Shown here: positions 34,132 to 46,234 of the stretch, in pieces
Numbering within the stretch: position 1 is the first letter of the stretch
How the letters are laid out: each line of letters starts with the position of its first letter
NCBI GenBank assembly: GCA_949825025.1
Contig: OX463784.1
Coordinates: 10,299,431 to 10,363,430, forward strand
Direction: 5' to 3'
DNA: 64,000 bases
Origin: Siphlonurus alternatus
Taxonomy: Eukaryota > Arthropoda > Insecta > Ephemeroptera > Siphlonuridae
Made by a program: the position numbers and the translations under genes
Notes under the pieces: generated by a model
Told to the model about the DNA's origin: nothing
The model's input: only the letters and a program-made list of their open reading frames with translations
The model's database searches: none

Positions 34132-36650
34132 TTATTAAAATGTTTTAATTATTCTAAATTTTTACTAAATTATAATTCAAATGATTATAAACATTTTTTA
34201 ATTAATAAAAAAATAATTCATAATTAAAATGCAATAAATAATATTACATTTTTTGTACGTACATTTTTACTTTAATTAAAGTAAGAGGTATTTATTTGTA
34301 GCAGCCGATGAAAATTTATTGAAATAATACTAAAATTCAAATATTCTTTTAAGAATAGAAATAGAATCATTTAACATTACTTGAAGTCATTCATGGTCCA
34401 TGTAGTTTTGTACACTATAGAAACACTTATATATTAGCCAAGAATAATACATTGTAACCTTTACATTAATTACACCTCTCCAGGTGTCATAGATAGGTGT
34501 ATGCTACAATTAAATTGGTAACATGCAATATGTTACGTTGCATTTCAGTTCCGCATCAAACTATAATTTTGCAACTTTATTATATACATAAATTAGTAAT
34601 ATCACTTGCAAATTTTACTTCAGAGACACAACCGGGAGTATAAATATATTAAAGAAAATAGTTTTAAAAATGTGATAAACTTGATGTTTTATATCCTTAT
34701 TATGCAGAGGTTAAAAAATAAAGAAAGCAAAATTGTCTTCTTTTTTAAATTTGCATAAATTTACTGTTTTAGTTGTTACATTTTATTTTACGAAAATGAA
34801 GAAAAAAATCTTGGCCAAGTCTGGGGTTGTAAGGAAAAAAAAAAGGAGTCTTTTATGAGTTTAAAGGGATTTGAAACAAAGTTAATCTGTTTAAATTTTC
34901 TATTAACTTTGCGGTTAAAACAATGGACCAACAATACAGCTGGTTATATATTAACCTATATAATGTTAAACACTAGTTATAAATTCTAACAACTTAATGT
35001 TATTAAACTAAAATCATGAATGGGGTTACAACACAGTAAGGTTAAAGTATAGTTTCGATCCAAAAGCTTTGCGGTGGATTGTTCCGCATATTATATACAT
35101 AAAACATTCAAGGGCTATCTTAAAATGTGATGAGAATTGCTCTAAAAGTATTTACTGCAATACATTCTCATTTTGTTTATATTGTAATAAGAATGTGGAA
35201 TGATTATAATTTTTTATGAAGGGTTTTTTAAAATTTGTGGTTACCAATTGGTATGACTTAATATTTAAAACACTCTACCCCAATGACTGAGGAAACCATG
35301 GAAACCTGTAAGTTTAGTGAATGAGATCATTTAAGACGCGATATTAACCTTGAATTAATTGCCCAAAAATCCAGACGTAAATTTTTGTGCATTAAATATT
35401 AGCCTAAATTATTTGTAAACCCCGCTCGATTCGTACACCTAAAAAATCATATTTACAAAATTATTCATTGAGTTTCTAATGAATACTTTAGCATCAAATT
35501 TATAACACACTTTCAGATTACTGAGGTTCAGGAAATCATAATGTTATGTCATGACCATGCACTGCCTTCACAACGCCCACTCATAAAAGACTGATGGTAC
35601 ATATCACATATCAGGTTGCAAAGATTCGGGAAACCATGGAAACGTAATTAACCTAACTCACATCAGATTGGCTGGCTTTCATCGAATATCAAGTTGCAAA
35701 GACTTGGGGAACTGCAGAAACCTCAGCTAGGACGCAAAAGCTTAGGATAGAACCTGCTAGATTAAAATGGTCAAGGAAACCATGGAAACTTTAGTTAAGT
35801 TGGTCGGTATTTTATTAAATGCACCACACATAAAAATACAAAGAAATGACAATAATTTATGATTAATGATTCAAATTAATTTTACTCACATTATATACTT
35901 AACTATTTTACACTCACTTCAGATAAAAATGAAATCACTGTGAAAATTGGTCTTAAAAAATTTTAAGCTTATGTTTTCGATTGTTTTATTACTTGGCAAT
36001 GCTGCAACAAACTTCCATTGTTATAATCAATCACATAAGAACAATTAGACTCAGTGGTGGCCACATAACTGTCTCCTGCAGACCGAGCCATTGTATTCTC
36101 TGAAACCCACGCAAATCAACGGTGTCGTCATATACATAGTGAAGCTGTGACGTCATTACTTTCAAATAATTTTACCTTTTATTTAAAAATTGTTAAAATT
36201 CAATGTTCTATTAAATAATTTATATTTTATAGTAATTAATAAAATAAATATTTGTACTTACAGCATGTTTTGTATTTTTTAATTCTATCCATTTTTACAT
36301 TGTTTAAAAATTAATGAATAAATTAAAATGATCTCATCAAGCAAGAATGGTGATAGAATCATAATATGTCATTGCAGCTTTCTCTTGGTCAATGGAATTT
36401 ATGAGTTGAATGATGGAAATATCCAAAGAAATGTCGCAAAAATAAATGTTATAATTAAATTAAAACAGCAAAATTCAGAATGTTTACTTTCAATCTCAGA
36501 CGATTATTTTTAATGTATATTCATTTCAGAACAGTATATAATAAAATTTTGCACTGCTGTTTAAATAATTTATGAATGAGAATTTATATTGAAAATTAGT
36601 GGTAATCTTTTAAGAAAAAGTTTTAGCGAGCTTTAATTTTCCTAACATTA
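34132..36650. other. AT-rich sequence, no gene seen
   Basis: Contains a fragment of the GTAAACCC MITE end (about 35408-35440) and three stretches with GGAAACCATGGAAAC (about 35293, 35629, 35776) that may be old SINE pieces. TGACGTCA at 36148. Confidence 0.45.
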
Positions 36651-36652
36651 TA

Positions 36653-36807
36653 GGACGCAATTCACGAAGAAGTTATAGCCAGATTTCTAACCACGTTTAA
36701 CTTAAACCAAGGTTAACTATACCTGTTTTACGTGTTAAAGCACCTAGTTAAACGTGGTTAAACTAAACGTGGTTAGAAAACTGGCTAACTGCTTCGTAAA
36801 TCGCACC
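36653..36807. mobile_element. Palindromic MITE with GACGCAATTCACGAAG ends
   Basis: GGACGCAATTCACGAAG at the left against CTTCGTAAATCGCACC at the right. The inner arms TTTCTAACCACGTTTA / TAAACGTGGTTAGAAA pair. Related to the GGGGCATTCAC group (shared ATTCACxAAG). Confidence 0.78.
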
Positions 36808-36809
36808 AA

Positions 36810-37343
36810 TATATGGAATTTATGAAGAAGTTACAAGACTTAATTTTAAGAGATAAGAATTTTTAAAAATTGTAAAAATATCAATTTTAAATTTAATTTT
36901 TTTATGAAGACAATTCAACAGCTATACATAGTGCTGAGAAGTAATTATTGAATATGTTTGTGTATACTAGTCCATTTTGTATACGCTGTCTGTTTTGTAG
37001 CTTAAAAAAATCATATTTGGAAAGCATTCGGAAATTAAAAGTAATCAATATAATGTTATAAAGTATCTATTGACGTATAGTACCTATAATATTTCTTAAT
37101 GTATTGGAAATTTGCTAAAGGAATAATATTCAGCATTAAACTATAATTATATTCATTGCAAGTTTTTTATGAGTACTACGATAGTAATTATTACTAGAAA
37201 TTAGAAATTGAAAAGAGACACTGAGCTTACTGTTACCAAACTCCTGTTCTTTCTGTTCTTTTGAAATCCAAAAGAATTATAATAAAGTAAAATAAACAAG
37301 TAATATAGGTTTAATGTCAGGAAAGAAAGTTCTTTCGAATATA
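36810..37343. other. AT-rich sequence, no gene seen
   Basis: No open frame or repeat of note. Confidence 0.6.
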
Positions 37344-37556
37344 GTCAAATTTTATGATATTTCCTCCGGAAGTAGCCGGAAATGCAGTATTTCTCGCCTT
37401 CCTATGTTCACATTTCAGCGTTACAATTTCATACACAGATCAGTATCAAACCACTATATATAATATGTAAAGTTTCATAACTGAATTGTAAGCAGAATAA
37501 CCTCAAACTTCACACTTCCGGCTACTTCCGGAGGAAATTTCAAATTGATTTGACTG
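37344..37556. mobile_element. CAGTCAAATT-end MITE (copy 2)
   Basis: Same structure as 28813-29025: TCCTCCGGAAGTAGCCGGAA at the left, CACTTCCGGCTACTTCCGGA at the right, ending TTTGACTG. The first C of the left terminus is lost. Confidence 0.85.
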
Positions 37557-37559
37557 CAG

Positions 37560-38231
37560 TTTTTTTATTTTTGACATAGGATTGTATTGAATTTTCGTCT
37601 CGGTATAGAAAGAATCCACAAAATTTTAAGCATAGCTAGGTCGGGAAAAGCCGGGAAATTTAAATTCAGTCACATGAGTGACAGCTTGTACCCTGCAAAC
37701 AGAGTTCAGTTGAAACAAAAATTTCTCCACGATTCCTGCGTGACAAAGCCCGAAAACTAATTTAATTTCTGTCTTTCTCATCTAAAGTCGAGTCTGAAAA
37801 TTTGGTCGATAAGAATGCTACGGACAGGGAAGGATGTAGATTTACGCCACGGTAATCTTATTATCGCTTGATGGCTTTCATAATTTCATTAAATAACAAA
37901 TGTTCGTATTAGTTTAAGATTGGTGAAAATTGAATCGATGAAGAGAAGAATTCTATATAAGAAAATAGTTCTAGAAAATACAATAAAATTATTAACAAAG
38001 CTTTCATTCTCGAAAACCCTTCCAAACTTTGTAATAATAAAAGTAACGAAACAATATTATTAGTAAGTCTGCTACTATCGATAAGTCTAAAACATTTTTA
38101 TGAAATTGTAATTTTTTAAGAAAAATTCCATTTTAAAAATTATAAGAAACTTATTTTATCAAATCTAATAGAAAAGTTACATTAATAATGAATATTTTGC
38201 TTTATTTATTAAGCAAATGTTACGAAAAAGA
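37560..38231. other. AT-rich sequence, no gene seen
   Basis: No open frame or repeat of note. Confidence 0.55.
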
Positions 38232-38240
38232 TGAGAGAGG

Positions 38241-38322
<82 letters not shown>
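38232..38322. repeat. (GA)n microsatellite
   Basis: About 91 bp of GA with a GGGAGGG start. Confidence 0.98.
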
Positions 38323-38325
<3 letters not shown>

Positions 38326-38820
38326 GTTACTTAAATGGTCATATGAATAATGCAAAATTATATATTATTATATGATGATGCGATTTTTGTAAATTTATGA
38401 TCCCATTAATCGAAAAATGAAATTCCATAATATAAACCAAAATGTAGTGAAGGAATTCTAAAACCTCGTGCTTATTTAAGAAAATAAAATGTTTTTGATA
38501 TTCATTTTATTAAAAACTTACAGATACATTATATTATATAAATAATATTTAACAATAAATTGTAAAACATGCCAACATTGGATTAAATTCATATTCTCAC
38601 TTTTTTGTAAAATTTTTTGTTGTAATTTTTCAAGTACAATATACATTGCATGTTGGAATTTATGTGATATACGCTTTGAGTGTTTTTTATTTGAATTTTT
38701 ATTTCATTTTTCCTCTCTAGTGATCAAATTGTTGATGCTAAGCACGTAATATCATTCACCAGTTCATAATGAACTTTACTTATAAATATTCTAACTCGTT
38801 AAATCTCTATTACTGGTGAT

Positions 38821-38822
<2 letters not shown>
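38323..38822. other. AT-rich sequence, no gene seen
   Basis: No open frame of note. Confidence 0.6.
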
Positions 38823-38887
<65 letters not shown>

Positions 38888-38910
38888 CTCTCTATCTCCT
38901 TGTCTCTCCT
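38823..38910. repeat. (TC)n microsatellite
   Basis: About 60 bp of pure TC followed by an imperfect CT-rich end. It lies about 500 bp from the (GA)n at 38232, in inverted orientation. Confidence 0.97.
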
Positions 38911-39381
38911 ACATTTTTTTTTTTTACAGCAGAACAATTTAACTTTCATACGCTCAAAGTATAGAATATTAAATTGTTTTTTTTTTTTATATATATATTA
39001 TATAATACTTTTATGAAGAAAATTCCTCTAGCGGAAAAGACAATAAAAAATTTCGTACGTTTAAAAAGCATTTTATGAAGAGCTTTGGAGTATTTGAGGA
39101 AGATATAATTATATTCTGGAATTTACCACAAAAATTGTGTGTAATCTAATTTTAGGTTATTTATAAACATGAAAAAAATATATAAAAAAATTATAACTCA
39201 CCATTTTGGGAGCATAAAATAAAATCATAAAGTATAAAGATATATAAGTCGATTTACTCTATATACGTAGAACCCATGTGTAAGTTGTGTAACATAGTCT
39301 ATATAATAAGAAAGAACTCTGTTTTCTTAAAACACAAATTGAACTTACGTCTTTTTACTTACATTGATCGCTAATTAATTC

Positions 39382-39432
39382 CTCTCTTCTCCCCTCCCTC
39401 CCGTCCTCCCCCTCCCTCTCTCTCTCTCTCTG
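39382..39432. repeat. CT-rich low-complexity tract
   Basis: Imperfect CCTCCC/CTCT run. Confidence 0.9.
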
Positions 39433-39511
39433 ATGTGTATTTAAATCCAAACGCCACCAAAATCATATATACAAATAAGTAAAGTAAATTTCACATGAGC
39501 TCCAAAACGTC

Positions 39512-39751
39512 GTGAAGACTTTTTGTTTTATACTACGATCACCAGACCATGATATTGCAGCAAGGTTAAAGTTTAACGAGGCAACGATCACGCTGGTGAG
39601 AAGTACAGGGCAGTACATGGTGCAAGATATATACGTGGTTACTCTCCCAAGCAACAACGAGAATAGAATACAATGGGTTAATTACCCTATACTCTATACT
39701 AGAAAGACATATTTTGTAACAGAACATCTACGAGTATATAAATATATATAG
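39512..39751 (+). other. Protein-like open frame, unrecognised
   Basis: A 79-codon frame that starts at GTG, not ATG. Balanced residue use (for example DHDIAARLKFNEATITLVRS) and above-average GC for the area make it more protein-like than its neighbours. A plausible acceptor (TACGATCACCAG) and donor (CTGGTGAGAAG) lie inside. It may be an exon or transposon remnant; no family recognised. Confidence 0.2.
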
Positions 39752-39811
39752 CGTTATTTGTTAGGTAGATATTATAGAGGTAAGCAACTTTGGAATAGTT
39801 AATTAAAATAC

Positions 39812-40155
39812 GGAGCGATGTTTAGTGTGGTTTGGTGGGGTAAAAAAAGGCGCACTTGCTTCAGTATCGTATGGCGGCCATGTTGGCGATAAAATCGCTC
39901 CCCGCAAAGCGAGGAAATTCCGATCCTTTAGGTGCATATCCATGGAGCGGGAAAAGCGAGAAAATCGCGTGCCGCAGCTAATAAGAAGCTCGAGATTTCC
40001 TCGCCTTAATTTGCAGGAAGCGATTTTATCGCCAACATATGATATTAAAACTGGTGCGCTTTTCTCGCCCCGCCAAATTTCGCTTGACATCGCTTCATGT
40101 GGAAATGCATCTATTGATCACGACGCGATTTTCTCGCTTTCCCCGCTCCATGGAA
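39812..40155. mobile_element. Composite inverted-repeat element, GC-rich
   Basis: The left arm (GGAGCGATG, GTGGGGTAAAAAAAGGCGCA, TTGGCGATAAAATCGC) is mirrored by the right arm (GCGATTTTATCGCCAACAT, GGTGCGCTTTTCTCGCCCCG). A second inverted pair (CCATGGAGCGGGAAAAGCGA at 39940, complement at about 40130-40155) overlaps it, so the structure is nested. Shares GCGAT/ATCGC-rich motifs with 17515-17741. Confidence 0.65.
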
Positions 40156-40159
40156 AAGC

Positions 40160-40945
40160 ACTTTTCTATACAAATACTTAATACTAATTCCATACAATCC
40201 TGCATGCATAAAAAAATAATCTAATTTTTACCACCAAGCCTGTATTGATTGCATAATCCCCCAGAGTAACATTTTTTATATCCGAGGTTTAAATCCCTCA
40301 CTAAGCGTCAATTTTGGCATCTATTTGTCAATTTACAGATAGCAGTGAAAGTCGTCAATCCATCAAGTTGACACGATGATGCACTTCACTTGCATCAAAG
40401 AAATTCCTCACCGCGGTATCTGTGATGTGAAGCTTGACGTATTACTATAATGTCGTGTGCTTTTATCAGAGGAGGGTACGTTAAACAAATTACCTATATC
40501 AGACGGTTTTAACTTTAACCAACGAAAACTACTGTTGGTAATAGACTGTAAAAAACTATTAAACCTAGCAAGAGAACAAATGTTTCAATAATACATTTTA
40601 TTCCATTTGTTTTAATAATGGACAACTTGCATGAAATTTTATATTCCAAATTTGGATTGAGAATCTCTAGTTATTATCAACGTTCCTTTATACAGGTTAA
40701 GCCACCGATTGGACCAATGTTAAATGTCTTAGCCAATCACGTTCAAGTATTTTTGGCCACATCGTGCCGCGAAACTTTGAATGCGCCCATCATGCAATGC
40801 TATTTTTGAAATTTCGCGGTACAATGGGGCCTGAAAATTTAATGAAATTGACGCACGAAATGCGTGCGTGTCTTAACCTGTATAAAGAAACCTTGGTTAT
40901 TATATTGTCATTTTTTTTTTTTTTTACCTTTGAAACTATACTAAA
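40160..40945. other. No gene seen; short hairpin inside
   Basis: A 67-bp hairpin at about 40759-40825 (GTGCCGCGAAA ... TTTCGCGGTAC). The 63-codon frame at 40618 has no recognisable domain. A T run at 40911-40925. Confidence 0.45.
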
Positions 40946-41026
40946 AAAATGCTGTGACGTCATAGTCATGAAATGCATTTTCCTAGGCTTGGTATGTTAA
41001 ATATTTGCATGACGTCACAGCATTTT
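40946..41026. mobile_element. 81-bp inverted repeat with TGACGTCA in each arm
   Basis: AAAATGCTGTGACGTCAT (40946-40963) is perfectly mirrored at 41009-41026 around a 45-bp centre. It could be a very short MITE or a regulatory hairpin. Confidence 0.65.
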
Positions 41027-41029
41027 CAA

Positions 41030-41904
41030 GGATGGTTTTAAGACTATTTAAAAAAAAATCTGAACTATGATAATACATAACTTGAGTTACTCCATTCATA
41101 TATGTGTGCGATGAACCCCCTCAAAAAAAAACAAGATGTATGTTGTTCATTTAATTTTAAGGATTCCTTCACTTACGAGATAATCAGTTTCTTTTTTTAA
41201 CAAAGTGTCATTAAGTTTAGTAATTTAATTTCAAATATGAAAAGCTCCACAATGCAATAAGAGTTATTTTTAATGTAAACAATTTAGATAATGATCCTTA
41301 CAGTAAAGTGAAGATTCCTGAATTTGAAATTAGCTCATTATTCACAAGTTGTATTAACAAAGAAAGCTTCATGCTGGTTATAATCAGGTTAAAATCCTAT
41401 ATATTTATGTTTCGTGCACCATTAATTTTATTATTATGGACAACAATGACAATCAATTAAATTTTTATGGTGAAATACTTTCAAACAATCCGTATTACCA
41501 AAGTAATTATCATCCTGTATATTTATTTGTTACTCAAGAAACGTAAAAGCACCAAAAAAGGTTGGACATAAGTACATATATAACTTTTTTGTCAAAACAA
41601 CCATAAAAATATTCATTATGTAAGAATATGACTATTTTATTAATTTTTAATAATTTGGGAAAACAACACACAAATAGTTAAGGAATGAAACCCGCTTTGC
41701 TTTAGTGTTACACAAGTTGCCTATCTTTAAGGCGAGTCTAAATGTACAATTTAAAATATTTTTAGTGTGCAATGAGTAAAACTACAAATTGAATCAATTA
41801 AGAGACTTATTTTGAACATTGTGGAATATTTGAATGTTTATTTTTAAGCAAAATAATAAAAAATAAACAAAAATGTAAAAAACCCGCTGGTAGCTAGAGA
41901 TGAT
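41030..41904. other. AT-rich sequence, no gene seen
   Basis: No open frame or repeat of note. Confidence 0.6.
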
Positions 41905-41942
41905 GTTATACACTGCCCACTTCGAAGTGGGCAGTGTATAAC
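41905..41942. repeat. 38-bp perfect palindrome without spacer
   Basis: GTTATACACTGCCCACTTC is followed immediately by its exact reverse complement. Confidence 0.98.
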
Positions 41943-44042
41943 AAATAAGTAATTTTTTTTTAAAGATTTATTATTTTGAATCCTAACTTTATATTTGTAT
42001 TATGTGAATTTGAATAAAGCATATTCTGAATCTGTTCATACTATATTTTATGCATATCAGGTATAAAAATAAAGTTGTTACATATTTTTTTTTATCAGGT
42101 ACACAGCAAAGTTGGAAGCAATTTTATCGTATACATTCTAATTAATTAATATATCTCCTTGAAATGTTCGAAATTAAATTTGAAGAATCTTTATTTGCTT
42201 ACAAAAATTAACACAAATGTATATCCTATTTTTACATATATTATATTTTTATGAACTAAAAAAAATATATATATATATTTATATCGAGTACAATTCTTGT
42301 CAACCACGCTCCTCTTACAAGAAAAAACTATATCATTTTTTCGTAGTATAAAAAAGAATAAATATACAGTGTAATACCATAATATCAATATATATGATAT
42401 TTTCAGTACTTCACAACAAAAATGAAAAAAATACATTCTTTTTAGCTCCACTACCACATTTCAATAAAATCCTATATAAAAGGAACGTATGCTGGAAGCC
42501 TTTAAAAAGCTTTACATGCTTAAAACACAATACTGATATTGTAAAGTCCTTGTATAATGTCCAGCCCTGAAGACTTTTATATTTTAAAAATGCAACATTG
42601 GCAACCTCCAATCAGATTACCTGCACTCTTTTCTGAGGAAATGCGATTGGCTGAAGTTCTGCTGGTAAGGAATCTAACAGAGTGCTCGCAGGGTCTTTCA
42701 ACAATGGTCTGTGGGAAACAAAGATAATGTCCCTTGAGCATATAAGTCTTCATGAGAGGTCATGAGAGAAGAAAATTCTCTTTGCCCTTCAAGATATACG
42801 GGAATTTCATGTTTACATTTTGGGTAGCACGGGGATGCCCGAAACCACCCGAAGAGCTTCGGGATGTAGGCAGAAAACCCTAAAATCCTATGCTGTGCGT
42901 GTTAACATAACTCACAACACCTCTTTTCTGATAACAGTTTTGGTCGCCAAATATTTTTTTCACCATTGGTTCATCTTGTCACCATTTATGAGAGAAAATT
43001 ATACGAAAAATTATGCAAATCGTCAGGAGAAATTAATTTCGAGACCAACTTTAACACGTATCTGCTATGCCGCTGACAATGTTTTGCCTACACAATTATG
43101 ACGTCATATTGTTTTGTGACGTATGGTGAAAGACCCGTGATTTATACCTGTACTTTTTCTATTGACATTTCATACTAGGTAATTATTTCTGAATAATATT
43201 TTTGTACTTCATATCCAACAGTCAATTAAATATTAATTTTCATCTTATTACTATAAATATTTAACCCTTGGAGGAAAAATCAAAGGAATTTTAAATATTT
43301 GTATCATTACGTAACATGAATTACTAACAGCATTGTATATTATTTATAATTTACTTTTTTACAACATTTTTAATACATATTTTTAAAACTGTTTTCATTA
43401 TTATTATAGTAATTTGTAATTTAATCATATTAAAAAACATGAAGATATAAATTTTAAAAAAATTTATTTTATTTGTTTGTTTTTTAAAATGAATTAATCA
43501 AATATTCTTGTATTAAATTGAGTTAGTACTTTAACAAAAAACACTCATATCTCGACGTAAATTTAAAAAAAAAGTTTGAACAAATTTAAATTGTAATATT
43601 TTTACGATTTTTTAGGAACTTTATATTATTCATAAAATACATATCATTCAACTCATGTGGAAGAATAAATCCACAAGTAATTTGTGTTTAATCATGAATT
43701 GTTACACCAAGTATAAATGAAGTATTTTAAAAATAATTTTTTAAAATGAAACATACCTTACTAATGTTTAATAATATTTGTTATTGAGTTTTATTTTTTA
43801 TGAACATGAATAAAAAAATTAATCATATTTAATTTTCAAATTTATTTTTAATGATTTATTTATTATTATTTTGTTTCGAAACAGGTAAACTTGGACATTA
43901 TACTATGGATCAGTTTGGTTGAATTTCAACAAAACATACTTGTCTTGTTGATTTGTAATTATAATTATGTTGATTCATAATTACATTATTAACTATTTTA
44001 CAATTTTGGTGGTGATATTACCGAGCACATTATTTTTTAATA
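41943..44042. other. AT-rich sequence, no gene seen
   Basis: A GC-richer patch at about 42820-42880 includes GGGGATGCCCG and CCCGAAGAGCTTCGGG (small hairpin). The 93-codon frame at 42820-43101 has no recognised domain. TGACGTCA at 43099. Confidence 0.45.
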
Positions 44043-44255
44043 CAGTAAAATTAATTTGATATTCCTTCCGGAAGTAGCTGGAAGTTTAAGGTTTCTGGCT
44101 TTCCTATTTGTATTTCAGCGTTACATTTTTACACGTAGTTTAATTTTTCTACGTCAAACCACACTGCAATGTTTCAAAACTGAATTACAAACAGAAGAGA
44201 TGCAAATTTCACACTTCCGGCTACTTCCGGAAGGAATATCAAATTAATATGACTA
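44043..44255. mobile_element. CAGTCAAATT-end MITE (copy 3)
   Basis: Same layout as 28813-29025 with CTTCCGGAAGTAGCTGGAAG at the left and CTTCCGGCTACTTCCGGAAG at the right; TA precedes the left end at 44041. Termini carry substitutions. Confidence 0.83.
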
Positions 44256-44876
44256 TATTATAGAGGAGAGTTGGAAGAGATAAAAAAATAATGAAAATTG
44301 CATGTCCAAAATAAACAGAACTTTCAATTGTTTGAGGTCCAGTAGACCACAAATAATTTAAATTTGACATCATGCAGTTGATTTTATGAGCCTAAAGCAT
44401 TTTTGCACTCCGTAAATATAATTCTTTAGCGTACTAAATGTTGGAAAGGACATAACTCAAATAACTATATAAAGTGTGAATTCTGATATGCACGGAATTA
44501 TGTCAAGAGTTTAAATTATTCTAAACTTATTTCTACCTCATTGCAATCCATTTTAATATTATTATAGAGTGCCCGATTAAAATATTGTTGTACACGCGCT
44601 TCTACTATTAGATATAAAGATTATTCATTTAATTTTTATATTGACATTTAATGGCAATGAGATAGAAGTAACTTAGTACTCCATTATTACTTACTTTAAA
44701 GCAATTCAATATTTTATTTTCTGAAAGCATCATATTCTGTATGATAAAAATGACAGGAATTATTTTTTGTGAAACAATTTAGTCTCCTCATTTATTTTTA
44801 TTTTAAATATAATTTTTACTAAAAAAAAAAACATTTTTAAATATTATTTTAATTTAAGACTTAATAAGGGTCATTT

Positions 44877-45007
44877 ACAAAGTCTTAAGGCCACATTTAA
44901 GGCTCGATAATTTAAAGCTTGATTTTAGACGTGTTTTTTAGACCTAAAATTTCTGGTCTTAAATTATTGAGCCTTAATTGTGGCCTATAAGGCTTTGTGA
45001 ATGCCCC
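44877..45007. mobile_element. Palindromic MITE, GGGGCATTCAC family, TTAA-flanked
   Basis: The left GGGTCATTTACAAAGTCTTA and right GGCTTTGTGAATGCCCC are flanked by TTAA (44871-44874 with two extra bases; 45008-45011). The inner arms AAGGCTCGATAATTTAA / TTAAATTATTGAGCCTT pair. Diverged relative of 23853-24000. Confidence 0.78.
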
Positions 45008-45046
45008 TTAATATATTTTAAATAATTTTTGTTTTAATGATATTGT

Positions 45047-45222
45047 GGGGCATTCACAAAGCAATTTAACCCCCACTTTAGCCTCAATTTTTATTCCTGG
45101 TGCTAAACATGGTGCTAAACCAGGAGCTAACCATGTTAAGCACCTAGTTTAGCACCATGTTTAGTACCAGGGATAAAAATCGAGGCTAAAGTGGGGGTTA
45201 AATTGCTTCGTGAATGTCCCCC
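45047..45222. mobile_element. 176-bp near-perfect palindromic MITE
   Basis: GGGGCATTCACAAAGCAATT ... AATTGCTTCGTGAATGTCCCC, with inner CCCCCACTTTAGCCTC / GAGGCTAAAGTGGGGG and GGTGCTAAACATGGTGCTAA / TTAGCACCATGTTTAGTACC. Only 39 bp from the related element at 44877-45007. No TTAA is seen at its ends. Confidence 0.85.
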
Positions 45223-45229
45223 ATTATGT

Positions 45230-45999
45230 ATTCTTTGGAATAAAAATAAAACCGCATTTTAATTTCATTTAATTTTTTATTCAAGCTGTATTTTGCTGTG
45301 ATAAATTCAACTCGTTTACACTTATATGTAAAAGGGTAGTCGTCAAGACAGTAGACGATGGCTTAGAAAAATATAAAACGTTCTAAAAGTGTAACTGTAC
45401 AGCAAAGTAATAGGAGAATAAATAATAAATCACTATGGATCTATAAATTGGTAATATGGTCCTGCCTTGCCTAACAAATCAAAGATAAAATAACATTAAT
45501 TAACTTATATATATATGCATATATTATGGTAAATAAAAATATACGCTGCCAAATCTCGCCAGCCATGGATATATATTTTTTTTCATCTCTTCATAATGAT
45601 GAAACCAATAATGTATTCATGTTTATGGATCATGACGGTACAACATATTTAATATGTTCTTTTTATCACTCAAAACCCACAAAAAGAAAATCACGAGTAA
45701 CTACTGTATAAAATTTTGTTGCATTTAAAAGAAGTATGTTATAGTATATAGAGAACGTTGCATCTATAAATAAAATGGAGCGTGGTGGCATTTATGAGCG
45801 GCCTTATATTATATGTGTGTGTTCCATATTTGAGAACTGCATCATACTGCAGTGTTGTTATACTGCCAGACTAAATAATGTAGAGCATAATAACGGTTTC
45901 ATATTCAGCAAAATTTACGAAGATGTTTAAATTTATAACAATTTAATGTTATCTTTGGAATTCTCGTTATGGTAAAATTTATTTACTTTATATAATAAC
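45230..45999. other. AT-rich sequence, no gene seen
   Basis: A 61-codon frame at 45526 has no recognised domain. Confidence 0.55.
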
Positions 46000-46230
46000 A
46001 AAGTCTTCTACTCGCACAATGGTTGTAACAAACCATTGTTTATAATGTCTGTCGCATGAAGCCTTTTTCATTGTTAAACGTGGGACGACATAATGCCTAA
46101 TTTTGCCACCAGAGCAGAGGTCATTTTCCATTAGTTAACATGTAAATCAACAACTGTCCCATATTTTTCCTTTCACGCGACAGACATTACACAACAATAC
46201 TTTGTTTACTAACAACGAGCAGAAGACTTT
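46000..46230. mobile_element. MITE with AAAGTCTTCT ends
   Basis: AAAGTCTTCT / AGAAGACTTT ends. Subterminal CAATGGTTGTAACAAACCAT and ATAATGTCTGTCGC are mirrored by GCGACAGACATTA and TACTTTGTTT. An inverted relative is at 23630-23825. Confidence 0.78.
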
Positions 46231-46234
46231 GCAT

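Noticed and set aside
42820..43101. 93-codon plus-strand frame
   Set aside because: No recognisable domain, no repeat conservation or splice support; probably chance.
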